NCBI RefSeq assembly: GCF_017562075.2
Contig: NC_054082.1
Coordinates: 4,091,050-4,155,049, forward strand
Source of the DNA: Anopheles merus
Taxonomy: Eukaryota; Arthropoda; Insecta; Diptera; Culicidae
Length of the DNA stretch: 64,000 nt
Direction: 5' to 3'
The translations under genes and the position numbers were made by a program. The notes beneath the pieces were generated by a model. The model ran no database searches. It was not told the DNA's origin and was given only the letters and a program-made list of their open reading frames with translations. Below are positions 38,036 to 49,529 of this stretch, one piece after another. The stretch's first letter is position 1, and each line of letters begins with the position of its first letter.

Positions 38036-38589
38036 GATGGCGCTTGGCGAACTCGAAGGATTTGCTAACGATTCACGATTATTCTAGTGCTGTGCGAGAT
38101 ACAACCCGATAAACGAGCGGCTAGTAAATAGTTTTACGCAATATCACCTGAGCCTGGGGCCAAGCTGACTTCTGCCAAAAGTAGCGGAGCTATTAACAAT
38201 GCTGTCAAACTGAAGGGTCAAGGTTGGTATATGAAGGTGTTTTCGATTAGCTGTATGGTTGTTATTTCCATTTAATTCCAATTTTCTGGTGTTATTTTTT
38301 ATGAAGTTGATTGTTAGCGAAAAGAAAAACCATTTACGATTTATTGTGCTGCTATACAATATTATACAAAATCGTTCAGATGAAATTTGTCCAAACCACG
38401 CACACCATTGCAACTGCACGAGCTGCAAAGTCAACTGACGCTCGTTTGATGACAGCAAGGGAAAACAGTTTTTATTGTGTTTTTTGCCGCTCCCGTTGCT
38501 CCACAATGTAACTCGAAGAGATCGATGGTTTTGTGTAATATGTGAAGAAAATTAAGACTCGTGCCGTCAAATCATCCAAAAACCAAAAA
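38036..38589. promoter_or_regulatory. Divergent promoter region, OPA3 / CASD1
   Basis: 554-bp gap between opposing start codons. AT-rich; no coding exon was seen. Confidence 0.5.
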
Positions 38590-41161
38590 ATGGGGAACAA
38601 CGGAAATCTGTCCAAGGCGGAGCTGTTCATACAGAACCTTAACGCCAACAATGCCAAGAAACTGGCCTTTGCCATGGTGCTCGGGTTCGTAGTGTATCAC
38701 GCCTTTCTGCATCTGCGTTACGGTAAGCGACGATCGAAACCATTTGCCCTGAAGCGTAGATTAAATGAAATGACTTCCCTCGTAGGTTCTGACTCGTGCA
38801 AATGGCTGCTCAGTGCTGGGCGCTTCAAGGGAGACAAGGAATGGCAGCCGTACGGATGCATGCTGCACAAGTACACAGAAACGTAAGTGACTCACGGCAT
38901 TCCTTTGCAGTGTTCCGCCCACTAATCTATATTTTCTTTAAACTAATGCAGTGACACCCGCAAATGTCTGCGCTATCTTGCCTTCTGGGGCAATCAGAAC
39001 CATTTCGTGCTCATCGGGGACGAACGGCTTCGGTCACTTTCGCTGGAGTTTATCGACTACCTCCGATCGAGCGAAACGGAAAACAACTCCAAACACAGCT
39101 CCACGAAAAACACGGAAGATCTTCTTTTTACCGACTACAAGCTGCGCCTCCGGGTGGAGTACATCTACGCGAACGAGGTTTCGAAAAGCTTGATTGACGA
39201 GTTCATCAAGTGGGAGCACGAGGAAGACCCGCCCAGCTTGATCATCGCCAGCTGCACCTATCCCAGCTTTCAGCGCGGCAACGTGACGGAAGAGATACAG
39301 AAGGCGTACGAAAAGAATCTGACGCGCTTAGTTACGCCGATCGATCGGCTGTACGGGAAGAAGACGAAAATTATCTGGAAACTCCAGGACCCGGTCGATC
39401 AGGAAAGCTCCACGGAGGAGTGGAAGAACGTGCGCAATGAGGATGTCGATCGGATTAACCAGGCGGCGAGCAGTATTCTGCGCTATTCGGAGGCGAAGAT
39501 CTGGTCCTCCTCGAACATGATCGCATCCGGGCTGGTGGACGAGTTTGCCGACGGGCAGCAGTTGAGCTCGCTGACACTGAAGCACGACGTGCAGATTTTG
39601 CTCAACATGTACTGTAACGATTACATGAACTACAACGACGGAACGTGCTGCAGCAGTGCCGAACCGTACACAATCATACAGGTCACGACCTATGCCTTCT
39701 TGGCTGTGTGGTGAGTATAGTGACCCGGCGGTTCAGTCAATCAGACAGGTTAATAATGGTCAATCATTGGTTTACAGTGCCAGCATTGCGACCGCCATGT
39801 ACGTCCGCAAATGGATTGTTAAGTGGCGCGGCGGACACGCCTACATGCCGCTGAACCAACCCATCGAAACGCAGTCCCCGATAGCGGCGCTAGCGTCGTT
39901 GGCAATCATCATGACGTACTTTTACCTCTGCGATCGGACCAACTTTTTCATGAAGGAAAACAAGTATTACTCCGAGTTTAGCTTCTGGATCCCGGTCGGG
40001 TATGTGTTCGCGCTCGGGCTATTTTTTACCGAAGACAGCAAATTGACCAAGGTGCTGCACCGGGACCAGACGGACGAGCTGAAGGGCTGGATGCAGATCG
40101 TTATCCTGATCTACTACATGACCGGTGCGTCCCACATCCTGCCGATCTACATGCACATCAAGGTGCTGATCAGTGGGTTTCTGTTTTTGTCCGGGTACGC
40201 ACACTTCACCTACTGGTGGCAGACGGGCAATGCGGGGCTGGTGCGCTTCTTGAACGTCATGTTCCGAATGAACTTTCTCACCGTCATCCTGTGCCTGTGC
40301 ATGAACCGTCCGTATCAGTTTTACTTTTTCGTACCGCTGCTTTCGTTCTGGTACAGCATCATGTACTTAATGCTATCGCTGCCGCCCCGCATCACCGCCC
40401 AAAGCACGGAAGCCAATCCGTACCAGTATCTGTACGTGGTGATCAAGTTCGTTACGATGCTGGCCACCGTGACCGTGCTGTACATGAGTGAGGTATTTTT
40501 CGAGCGCATCTTCGTTACCCGGCCCTGGAAGGCACTGTTTGTGACGACGGACGACGACATCCACGAGTGGTGGTACCGCTGGAAGCTGGACCGGTACACC
40601 ATCACGTACGGGATGATCTTTGCGGCGATCTTTCAAATCTCCCAACGGTTCGCCGTGGTGGACGACAATAATCATGGCAATTTGTTTTCGAAACGAATCT
40701 CGCTAACGTCCACGCTGGCCGCCATCACCGGCATCGGGTGCTACATGACGTGGACGTTCTTCTGCCGCAACCGGCAGGACTGTGAGGAGGTGCACTCGTA
40801 CGTGGTGTTTATCCCGATCGTGGGGTACATCCTGCTGCGCAACATTTCCGGCATACTGCGCACCCGCTACTCGACGTTCTTCGCCTGGTTTGGCAAGATC
40901 TCGCTCGAGCTGTTCCTCTGCCAGTACCACATCTGGCTGGCGGCGGACCGGAACGGGGTGCTGGTGCTGCTGCCCGGCTTTCCCACGCTGAACGTGCTGA
41001 TAACGTCGTTCATTTTCGTGTGCGTGTCGCACGAGATTCATCGCGTTACGAGCGTGCTGCTGCCGTACGCGGTACCGAACGACTGGAAGCTAGCGCTAAG
41101 GAATATTGTGTTCTTCGTGATACTGCTCATACCGTTGGGCCGGTATGACGGCATGTTCTGA
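38590..41161 (+). CDS. CASD1: CASD1 homologue (Cas1p/SOAT family), predicted catalytically altered
   Basis: Vertebrate CASD1 is the Golgi sialic-acid O-acetyltransferase: a luminal SGNH-type esterase domain fused to a multipass acyltransferase-like domain. Exons 38590-38722, 38786-38882, 38952-39710, 39778-41161; 790 residues against 797 in human. One N-terminal membrane span (~24-42), luminal domain (~45-320), then about a dozen hydrophobic spans with LFMKENKYY-like, QTDELKGWMQIVILIYYMTGAS and SLELFLCQYHIWLAADRNG motifs. The nucleophile motif GDS reads GDE (Glu100), and the triad DxxH reads DGQQ (Asp277 kept, His replaced by Gln280). Cysteine pairs SDSCKWLL and DGTCC are kept. It may be a pseudoenzyme or use another acceptor. 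Poly(A) signal at 41270. Confidence 0.92.
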
Positions 41162-41366
41162 GTGAAGTGGTATTGGAATTGCGCAATCCCACTCCTACCT
41201 TCCCACACCGCACACCAAATGAACTTACCCCGTAGTGTATAGCCGGTGGTTTATGAAGCTTATAATGGAAATAAAACCAAACGCTTGATTGAGATATGGT
41301 AACTGCTAAGTTAACGATAAAACAGGTTTATTGCTTTGCCTTTGTCTTGTGCGGTGAAAGAAGCCC

Positions 41367-41951
41367 TTAGTCCTTCTGTGCGTTGGTTGCGGCGGTGGCG
41401 CTACTCTCGTCATTAATAACGTAGCTCGTGTACACGTCGTACCCGAGGGAAATTGTGTTATCGTACAGCACGCGATACTTCGTCGGCAGGAAGTAAAAGT
41501 TGACGATTTGGGCCGGCGGCCACACGACCCACTCGGCCGTGTACAGGCGGATGAACTTGTCCCGTATCTCGTGGCGCATTTCCTCCCACGAGGAGCGCTT
41601 CAGCACTGCCAGCGTGGCGAAGAACAGGAATATCACAATCGGCGAAGCGACCGTTTGATCGATCAGCACCTTCTTCAGGACCAGCCCAATCGTGCGGCCG
41701 GGGAACCGGCGATCCATGAAGTTGTACCAGCCGTGGCAGAACACACCGACCGTCATGCCGGAGATGGACATGAAGCGGGTCCGGCGGCGGTCCCACGCCG
41801 CCAGCTCGCCGCTGTAGATCTCATAGTGCTGCTCGATTATATCACCCACCCCGGAGAGGCTGACCGATATCGCGACATTCGTGAGCAGTAGGTACTTCTT
41901 GCTGAATGCTGTCTTGGTCGCTGTCCGGAACCACTTCGCGAGCGCAATCAT
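41367..41951 (-). CDS. Mpv17/PMP22 family protein, MPV17L2-like
   Basis: Single-exon gene of 194 residues. Small multispan protein of the inner mitochondrial membrane; MPV17L2 in vertebrates associates with the mitoribosome large subunit. Family signatures: GDIIEQHYEI near residue 36, RTRFMSISGMTVGVFCHGWYNFMDRRFPG, LKKVLIDQTVASPI, and the hallmark W-x-W-P-P-A-Q-x-V-N-F (EWVVWPPAQIVNFYFLP). About four hydrophobic segments. It is convergent with CASD1 (205-nt gap, AATAAA on the minus strand near 41330) and divergent with Pol eta. It could equally be called Mpv17-like; MPV17L2 fits best by motif detail. Confidence 0.88.
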   Translation of the reverse strand: MIALAKWFRTATKTAFSKKYLLLTNVAISVSLSGVGDIIEQHYEIYSGELAAWDRRRTRFMSISGMTVGVFCHGWYNFMDRRFPGRTIGLVLKKVLIDQTVASPIVIFLFFATLAVLKRSSWEEMRHEIRDKFIRLYTAEWVVWPPAQIVNFYFLPTKYRVLYDNTISLGYDVYTSYVINDESSATAATNAQKD

Positions 41952-42462
41952 TCCGTGGGCACACGCGCGTACAATACTGAGCGGGTCAATTCATGGTGAT
42001 CCTTTGTTTGGCATTATATAAAAATCGTCACTGAGGTGGCCATAAATATCTATCTAATCTAAACGAAAGCCCCAATCAAAATAAACGCACGCTGCACGTG
42101 ATTGTGACAGACAGTAGAGGAGGGGGGGGGGAGGCAGTGTCAACAAAGGATTAGTGGAACACGCGCACCACAATCCGACACGGTTTAGTCAGTGATAAGC
42201 GTTTATTTTAGAAATGATCAAGCGTAGAGTGAGTTTTTAATGTTTTTGAGGATAAAATAAGTCGTTTACATGGATTTATTGATACAAGTACACCCGTTTT
42301 ATGCATCGAATTGGCCAACCCAGCACTGTAAACGAACACGTGCGGAATGGCTGAAATGTCAAACGGCTCAGTTCAGGCGGGAATCTGGGACGGAAAAGCG
42401 AGCAGGTCGTTGTGAAATTGTGTTGTCGAACATGTAGGAAAACCCGAAAATAAACAAACAAA
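41952..42462. promoter_or_regulatory. Divergent promoter region, MPV17L2-like / Pol eta
   Basis: 511 bp between opposing start codons, with a G run near 42120-42131. No coding sequence was recognised. Confidence 0.5.
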
Positions 42463-45400
42463 ATGAGCACGAAAACAACTATAAATATTAAAAACAAGTT
42501 CGACCGGGTGGTAGTGCTGGTAAGTAGTGTGGAACAGAACAGTGTTAGAATATGCTCACCTCTCATGCTGTGCTGCTTTCAGGTCGATATGGATTGTTTC
42601 TACTGCCAGGTGGAGGAAAAGCTGAATCCTGCCATCAGGGGAAAGCCGATAGCGGTGGTGCAGTACAACCCCTGGCAGGGTGGGGGGTAAGTGGCACAGT
42701 GTGAGTGCAATCGAAAGGAGCTACATGATGCGGTTTCGTTTTCCCCTTTTGTAGCATCATCGCTGTGAACTATCCCGCCAGAGCGGAGGGAGTCACTCGC
42801 CACATGCGCGGAGTTGAAGCGAAGCAGCACTGTCCCGAAATTGAACTGCCACAGGTGCCGCAGGTTCGTGGCAAGGCAGATCTGACACGGTACCGGGAAG
42901 CGGGCAAAGAGGTCGCGGATGTGCTGAAAAGCTTCACGCCACTGCTCGAACGGGCCAGCATCGATGAGGCGTACCTCGACATAACGGAACGCGTGCTGAC
43001 GCGGATACACGAGATGAACGAGGGCAAATTTCAGCTGCGGCCGGAGAAGCTCGCCAACACGTTTGCGGTCGGGTACGAAAACATTGGCGAATTCATCACG
43101 AAGCTCTCGAACACGTTCGATCCGGCGGGCGGCACGGCGGAGAGCAATTCGCAGGAACGACTGGAGTACAAGAAGAGCGACATCAAGCTGCTGGTCGGGG
43201 CATCGATTGTGAACGAGATACGGGCGGCGGTGAAGGAGCGGACGGGCTTCGAATGTTCGGCCGGCATTGCGCACAACAAAATCCTCGCCAAGCTGACGGC
43301 CGGCTTCCACAAGCCGAACAAGCAAACGATCCTGCCGATCAACAGCATCCCGAAGCTGTACGAAACGCTGCCGCTGAAGAAGGTGAAGGGGTTGGGCGGC
43401 AAGCTGGGCGATCAGGTGTGTGAGGTGCTGAAGATCAAGTTCATGTCGGAGCTGGTACAGTTTCCCGAGAGCGTGCTGCAGCAGCACTTCGAGCAGCGGA
43501 TGGGCAGCTGGATGTACCTGATGGCACGCGGCATCGATCTGGAGGCAGTGACGGCCAAGTTTCACTCGAAAAGCATCGGCTGCTGCAAGCGGTTTCCCGG
43601 GAAGAATGCAATCACCGGGCTGGCCACGCTCCACCACTGGCTGAACGAGCTGGCCTCGGAAGTGACGGAGCGGCTGGAGAAGGATCTGGACGAAAACAAT
43701 CGCACGGCGAAGCAGCTTACGGTGAGCTACAGCCAGCAGATCGATAATGTGGACGTGTCCAGCACGAGGAGCATCGCTTTGGTTGCGTACGATGCGGAGC
43801 GCATTGCGGCCGACGCGCTGGATGCAATCAAGCGCAACACGGAGCGGTTCTTCGCGTCCAACTCCACGACGGCACTGCACAATCCCATCAAATTTTTGGG
43901 CATAAGTGCGCGGAAGTTTGAACCGAACGGGGCGGGTAAAGGTGGAGGCATTAAGCAAATGTTCCAGAGCTACACATCGAAAGCGGCCAACGCGGATGAA
44001 CAGCCGCGCGAGACGGAACGTCGTAAAAGTGTGTCGGGGGAAACACCGGATGTCGTCACTGAGATACCGAAGGGAGCAGGAACTTCTAAAGAAGAGCAGC
44101 AACAGATAGAAAAGGGGAACGATGCATCAAATGGGGAGCCGAGCAAACCGAAAGGGCTTATTCAGCATTTCCTACAGCGTCAGTCTGCTTTAGCACCCGT
44201 TTCTGCCAGTAAGAGTGAAGAAACAGGGAGTGAAGTGAAGACGACAAATGCATCTAGCTCTTCTGATGCATCAAATGAGGAGCCGAGCAAACCGAAAGGG
44301 CTTATTCAGCATTTCCTGCAGCGTCAGTCTGCTTTAGCGCCCGTTTCTGTCAGTAAGAGTGCAGAAACAGAGAGTGAAGCGAAGACGACAAATGCATCTA
44401 GCTCTTCGGAAGACGTAAATCAGCCAGAAAGTAAATCGAAGAAAGGTATTGCACAGTTCTTGCAACCGAAAAGTGCCATCAACAAAGAGTCTTCCCTTGG
44501 AAGTGGAGATTTAAGCAAATCTCCTTCTACTGTAGAGTCGATAGAGCCAGCAGCTAAACCGAAGAAAGGTATTGAACAGTTCCTGAAGTCAAAAAGTGAT
44601 GTCCAGAAAGAAACAGCCACTGAAAATGAGCAAGAGAAAGAGGGGAATACTAATGATGAAGCTGAAGCCGTCCCTTATCTGGATGATACTGTGGAGCTAG
44701 CGGTACCAGAACAGGAAGAGAATCAAACACCAGAGTCGGGAATGGAGCGTGATGTTCAGATATCTGCACCTTCCACCATACATGAATCGGAAGACCCACC
44801 AGAAGAGAAACCATCCACTTCCAAAGCATCGTTCGTGGAGCGAAGCAATGCCGCTACAAAACCAGATTACAAAGAAACGTATGCAGAGTACAGTTTTCAG
44901 GTCCCGGAACCAACCCTGGAGTGTCCACAGTGTAAAAAACCGATTCCCGAACATGAATTTCAATCACACCAGGACTTTCACTTTGCGCTCTCGCTAAGCC
45001 AGCAGCAGGGAGATGAGTTCCGGAATGATTTAAAAACAAAATTGACCTCCAAATCGCCACTTCCCGCCAAACGAACGTCCAAGGCAATCGTGTCCGCAGC
45101 GCCAAGTTCCGGTAGCAGTGGCGCACCGTCGGCAAACTTGTCAATCGCTCGATTTCTGTCGAAAGTTTCTCCCGAATCTATACGCTCCAGCAGCGCAGAA
45201 GTGGCCACCGGCAGCAACAGTAAAGCGGACGAGGTACCTGAAAACCACACCAAATGCTCTGACTGTGGTAAGTTCATCCCGCTCGATTCTTTGGATCAGC
45301 ACAACGATTATCATGTAGCGAAGCGGTTGCAGCAGGAACTGAACCGTCTCGAGGTGGTGGTCCCTTCACAATCCACAAGTAAACCAGCATTAGTCGTGGT

Positions 45401-45518
45401 GGCCAGTGGGGCCAGTTCCAGCACGAAACGAAAGCGGCCAGCCAATTCAAGCGATAAAGTAACGTCGCCGGTCAAGCAGAAGCTAAAACCGCTGTCCTCT
45501 TACTTTACCAAGTTGTAA
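42463..45518 (+). CDS. PolH: DNA polymerase eta (Y family translesion polymerase)
   Basis: Bypasses UV dimers during replication. Exons 42463-42519, 42583-42686, 42755-45518; 974 residues, longer than human (713). Catalytic motifs: DMDCFYCQVE (metal-binding Asp), YPARAEGVTRHM finger residues, SIDEAYLD (Asp-Glu). Helix-hairpin-helix region around KKVKGLGGKLG. The long disordered tail contains two UBZ ubiquitin-binding fingers, CPQCKKPIPEHEFQSHQDFH (~775-797) and CSDCGKFIPLDSLDQHNDYH (~886-908), and a C-terminal PCNA-binding-like LKPLSSYF. Between catalytic core and UBZ are four repeats of the form K-x-x-I-x-x-F-L (~518, 565, 613, 654), the first two almost identical over ~45 residues. Duplicated UBZ and repeated PIP-like motifs are unusual. 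Confidence 0.95.
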
Positions 45519-45641
45519 AACGAACGTAACTCTTACCAACAACGTGTACCTTATTAAACGTGTAAGCCAAGTTATCGTTAATCGTAGAAGCTAATTTTAT
45601 TGCTTATCGTGTACGTATAGAGTGTAAGTATAGCTACCTGT

Positions 45642-46529
45642 TTAAGCGAACATTTTCTTTACCATTGAGCTGTATTTGCTGTCCTCTTGCTGGCGCGTTT
45701 GTATGATCTGCGCGTGCAACGCGACACACTCTTTGCTGCTCGCGTAATCAATCCGCTCGAGTGTGGCGAGCGCTTCGGTAAACCGTTTTACCTTAAACTG
45801 TGCCAACGCCTTCCGATATGTTGCCTTCGGGGAGGGATGTTCCTGCTGATCGGTGTAGCGAAGCACGTGCAGCACTTCGTCGTAGCGGTCCTGCTTGATC
45901 AGACAGGCCGCAATGTTAAGGTAGAGGGTTTCGAGCAGGGACTGCATTTCCTCGATCGTGGCGGCGCCTTCGATGGCCGGGTCGAGCTGATCGATCGGCG
46001 ACCAGGACAGCAAACACTTGGCCGCCTGGTTGAAGTAGGCGTGCGCAAACAACGGGTATTTGGAGAACATTTTCACGCCATTCTCTTTGTACTGTTTGGC
46101 CAGCGCGAGCGTTTCGGGGACGGTGAGTTGGTAGTAATATTTTTGTCCCTCGATGCGCACCAGCTTCATGGTGAACGTGACGTCACCGCGTTTGGCACTG
46201 CTGATCGTACATTTGCTTTGCTCGTTCGTTAACATTTGCTGCAGCAGAAGCTCCACATAGCAATCCACCGGTGTCAGGGCTGTCCCCATGGTGATCCAAA
46301 GTTCTTCGCTGGATCCACCGCCAAGGTAGGATGACTCGTGTGCTTCAACATTGCTCACGTCGCATATCGTTACCAGGCAACGGCTCAGCTCGGATGGTTT
46401 CTCCATGGAGGTAAAGCGAAATGAAAGCCGTTCCTTCCGCAGCCCCTTGGTGCGATCCTCGTACAGCGGGGGCACTACACCGTCATCTCCAGCAGATGGT
46501 GGCTGCACTGTTGCCGGCTCCGTTTCCAT
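45642..46529 (-). CDS. FKBPL-like protein with C-terminal TPR domain
   Basis: 295 residues in one exon. The N-terminal part is a degenerate FKBP-like beta domain (LVTICDVSN, YVELLLQQML, TISSAKRGDVTFTMKL) without clear prolyl-isomerase active-site residues. The C-terminal half is TPR-like: ALAKQYKENGVKMFSKYPLFAHAYFNQAAKC, LYLNIAACLIKQDRYDEVL, ATYRKALAQFKVKRFTEAL, ending MVKKMFA, which resembles the KMFG end of human FKBPL and suggests Hsp90 binding. The start at 46529 (METEPATVQ) overlaps the last 55 nt of the upstream same-strand dehydrogenase gene in another frame. A later ATG at 46406 would avoid overlap but would cut a beta strand. Convergent with Pol eta (123-nt gap). Confidence 0.75.
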   Translation of the reverse strand: METEPATVQPPSAGDDGVVPPLYEDRTKGLRKERLSFRFTSMEKPSELSRCLVTICDVSNVEAHESSYLGGGSSEELWITMGTALTPVDCYVELLLQQMLTNEQSKCTISSAKRGDVTFTMKLVRIEGQKYYYQLTVPETLALAKQYKENGVKMFSKYPLFAHAYFNQAAKCLLSWSPIDQLDPAIEGAATIEEMQSLLETLYLNIAACLIKQDRYDEVLHVLRYTDQQEHPSPKATYRKALAQFKVKRFTEALATLERIDYASSKECVALHAQIIQTRQQEDSKYSSMVKKMFA

Positions 46530-47595
46530 AGCGTGTCGGCGAGCGCTTCCTTGCGCACCAGTGGATTGATTTCGTCGAAATCGCTCGACTCGCGGCCCCA
46601 GAACCGGCGCACGTAGAAGGGTGGCTTCTTTTCCGACAGTACCGCGTACAGGATGCCCTGGGCGCCTTCGTGTGGCGTTTTGATGAGCAAAATTCGCAGC
46701 GGCTTTTGAAGCCAGAAAAGGGCCCGATTCGCCAGCAGTGGGAAGTGACGATAGATTGGGGTTTCCACGTTGCCCGGATCGATACAGTGTACGGTGGGGA
46801 TGTTCGTGCTGCTGGCGGCGAGCAGCTGCGACAAGCGGTAGGAGAACTGCACCAAGCAAAACTTGCTGTACGCGTACGCCCGGAACCGATTGGCCGCTGT
46901 GTCGGGGTACGGTGAGCCACCGAAGCGGTCGTTCGGCGGTATTTCCGCCACCGAGCGGTGGGCTTGCGAAACCACGTTCACGATGCGACTATCGGACGGG
47001 TGCTGCTTGAGGGCGGGCAGTAGGCGCAGAGTCAGCAGGAAGTGCGCCAAATAGTTCACCTGGTACAGATACTCTAGCTTGTCCTCGGTGACACTGGGCG
47101 GCACGTAAAACACGCCCGCGTTATTGATCAGCGCGTACAGCGGTTTGTTGAGATTGCGAACGTTTTCACTGAATTCTACCACACTGGCAAGGGATTCGAG
47201 TTTCAGCACGAACGTGTCAATCGTTGCGCACGGGCACTGATGCAGCACCCGGTCGCGGATTGTTTGGCCGACTGTTGGGCAGCGCACACCTAGCGCCAGA
47301 TGACAGCCACGGTCGGCCAGCTCGAGCAGTGTCGCCCAACCGATGCCCGAGTTCGCTCCGGTCAGCACGATTAGCTCACCGTTCTGGAACTTTCGCTTGC
47401 TTTCGTACAGTCGGCCGATGTAATACCACCTGTGGAACAGGGGGAGGAGCAAGAAGAGGAAGAAGTTGGTTTTTGTAAAAATACGAAAAAGAGGATTTTC
47501 CAGAGAAACCGCTTTGCGCTATTAAATGTTTACCGCACAAAATATGCAACCGATCCAAGACCGAAAAAAACGCAACACTTGCTGATCAAACCCAT
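46475..47595 (-). CDS. Membrane-anchored short-chain dehydrogenase/reductase (retinol dehydrogenase-like)
   Basis: Exons (minus) 47595-47534 and 47429-46475; 338 residues. The first exon supplies a short hydrophobic anchor (MGLISKCCVFFGLGSVAYFV) and the phases join at Arg. Rossmann cofactor motif TGANSGIG near residue 46, structural NNAG, catalytic Ser in VNVVSQAH and YxxxK in YAYSKFC. PGNVETPI and the long C-terminal helix fit the classical or extended RDH/DHRS type; substrate unknown (retinoid or steroid are family possibilities). Upstream, a poly-pyrimidine tract and CACAG confirm the acceptor. The stop codon lies inside the 5' end of the FKBPL-like reading frame. Confidence 0.87.
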
Positions 47596-48158
47596 TCTTC
47601 AAGGAGCCTGCCCACTGCCCACCAGACAACGCACACGCACACCCGAAAGGCCTATCGAATGGCTTCCGAATAACGGTTTCGCTATCGCCAGGGAAACCGG
47701 GAAGCCGCATATTTACCTTTAGCCAAAAAAAAGGCTGCCAGAACAGCGCAGCAATCTTTGCTCTCCGTTTGTTTTGTGAAGTTTGTTTGAAAAGTGATAG
47801 GGGGAGACTGATACGATGCCGCAAAGTAAAAAAAAAGAATTCGCCGAGGTTTATTGACATGGCGCACATTGGTAATGCAGGTCGGTGCTTTTAGTAATAT
47901 GAAGAAAGTGAAATTGTAATTGAGAAATGAGAGTGATTTCCTAAAATGCTCAAATTACGCAGAACCACGAAATTCGTCGGAAATATTCGATCGCGGAAAG
48001 GTTTTATTTTGAATATTTCCGGATGTATAATCATCTTGGTTCACCGAGTGAAACGTCAACCGCGGTAGCGATGTAAACAAATCAGCTGTCAGTGGGCTGG
48101 CTGTGTGTATTTCCAGAACCACGCTAGACAGAACAGTTTCGGTTTTTGTGCTCAAAAA
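47596..48158. promoter_or_regulatory. Divergent promoter region, SDR / WDR4
   Basis: 563 bp between opposing start codons. Open frames on the minus strand in 47600-47869 are mostly in the SDR 5' UTR and show no family features. Confidence 0.5.
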
Positions 48159-49378
48159 ATGTATGATTTAAAAATCTATTCCTCCTACATTGTTGCCGCC
48201 ATCAAGGATAAGATAGTGTTCTTTTCCACGGATGGAGCTGTGCTGCACACGATCACCGTAGAGCAGAAAGTGCCTGCTAAGAATACGGATGCCGGCAACG
48301 AACCGAGCGGGAATCAAACACAACCAACCCCGGCCAACGTTGTAACGTTCGAGTATTGTCCAACAGCGAAGGTGTTGGCCGTCTCCCTGAGCGATAAAAC
48401 GTGGCGACGCTACCAACTACGGGAAGAAGATGGAGGGAAGCTATGTTCGGCCCCATTGGGCGAGGACATTACCACGGCGAGGACGATCGTGTGCATGAAG
48501 TTCGTCCCAAAGCATGGCGTTCTGTTCGGCACGGACAAGAGCGATTGTTTCGAGTTTGGTGTGTTGGACAAAACGTCGGAACCGCAACCGAAATGGATTC
48601 TAGGACACATGAGTCAAATATTGGCGCTTGCCGTTAGCGATGATGAGCGGTAAGTGAGCGCTGTTCAGAATAATAATGACTTTCGAGCACTAAATTGCTT
48701 TTTGCTGTTTCGTCTTTTAGGTTTATTGTCACGAGCGATCGTGATGAGAAAATAAAGGTCAGTGCGTACCCCGACTGCCACAATATAGAATGTTTCTGTC
48801 TGGGGCACACGGAGTACGTGGGAGGGATTGAGATCATTCCCAGCGGGAAGCTGATCTCGGTATCAGGCGATCGTACACTTCGGCTGTGGGACGTCAGCGA
48901 AGGAAAGGAACTTTGTAAACTATCGTTAAAGGAACCCGCCCTCGATTTTACGGCCCAAAAGGTTGCCGAAGGCAGTGGAATGCTTTGCGCTGTGCGAAGC
49001 TACGTGCAGAACATGGTCGAGGTGGCTCTAGTGTCGTACGATAAGCCTGACGCCAGTGAGCTGTACGATCCATTGACGATTGATGAGAGTTTAATCATAC
49101 TGAATGCGGGTTTAAGTGCCTCGCTGCGATTGATGCTGTTGACGATGGATAAGGAAAACAAGCGTGTTCGAATGTTGGTTTATGAGTTTTGCGCTGAAAA
49201 GCGAGCATTTAAGGCGTGCGATGATCATCCTTTCTTTAAGAACTTTGAGGATCAATTCAAGGATGTGACGATTGAGCAGGTAAGAGATTACTCCACCCTG
49301 TTCAAGCACACGATCGACAACCTAACGGAATACTTTGAGCGGAAGAAGATAAAAATGGAATCGAAAAAGTCGAAATAA
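48159..49378 (+). CDS. wuho: WDR4/wuho, non-catalytic subunit of tRNA (guanine-N7) methyltransferase
   Basis: Partner of METTL1/Trm8 that makes m7G46 in tRNA; Drosophila wuho is also needed in germ cells. Exons 48159-48649 and 48721-49378; 382 residues. A seven-bladed beta-propeller is indicated: ILGHMSQILALAVSDDERFIVTSDRDEKIKVS followed by LGHTEYVGGIEIIPSGKLISVSGDRTLRLWD, the typical WDR4 double blade. The basic C-terminus (ERKKIKMESKKSK) is a likely nuclear signal. The chosen ATG starts MYDLKIYSSY; the in-frame codons upstream contain no ATG. It is convergent with Rpt4 (151-nt gap). Confidence 0.93.
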
Positions 49379-49529
49379 AGCAAAGCACCGTTGAGCAGTA
49401 AGTTTTTAGCGGATTTTTATTACATGACTTAAATGTTTTAATGATACGAAAACGCTAACGTTAGAAGTAACGAACCGAAGGAGAGCTCCATCAGCGTGTT
49501 CGTTAGTCTAACGGGGGATTACGAAAGAA

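Noticed and set aside
42600..44102. 500-residue open frame antisense to DNA polymerase eta
   Set aside because: Exact codon-aligned shadow of the sense gene with strong third-position bias; His/Arg/Gln-rich low-information peptide with no domain.
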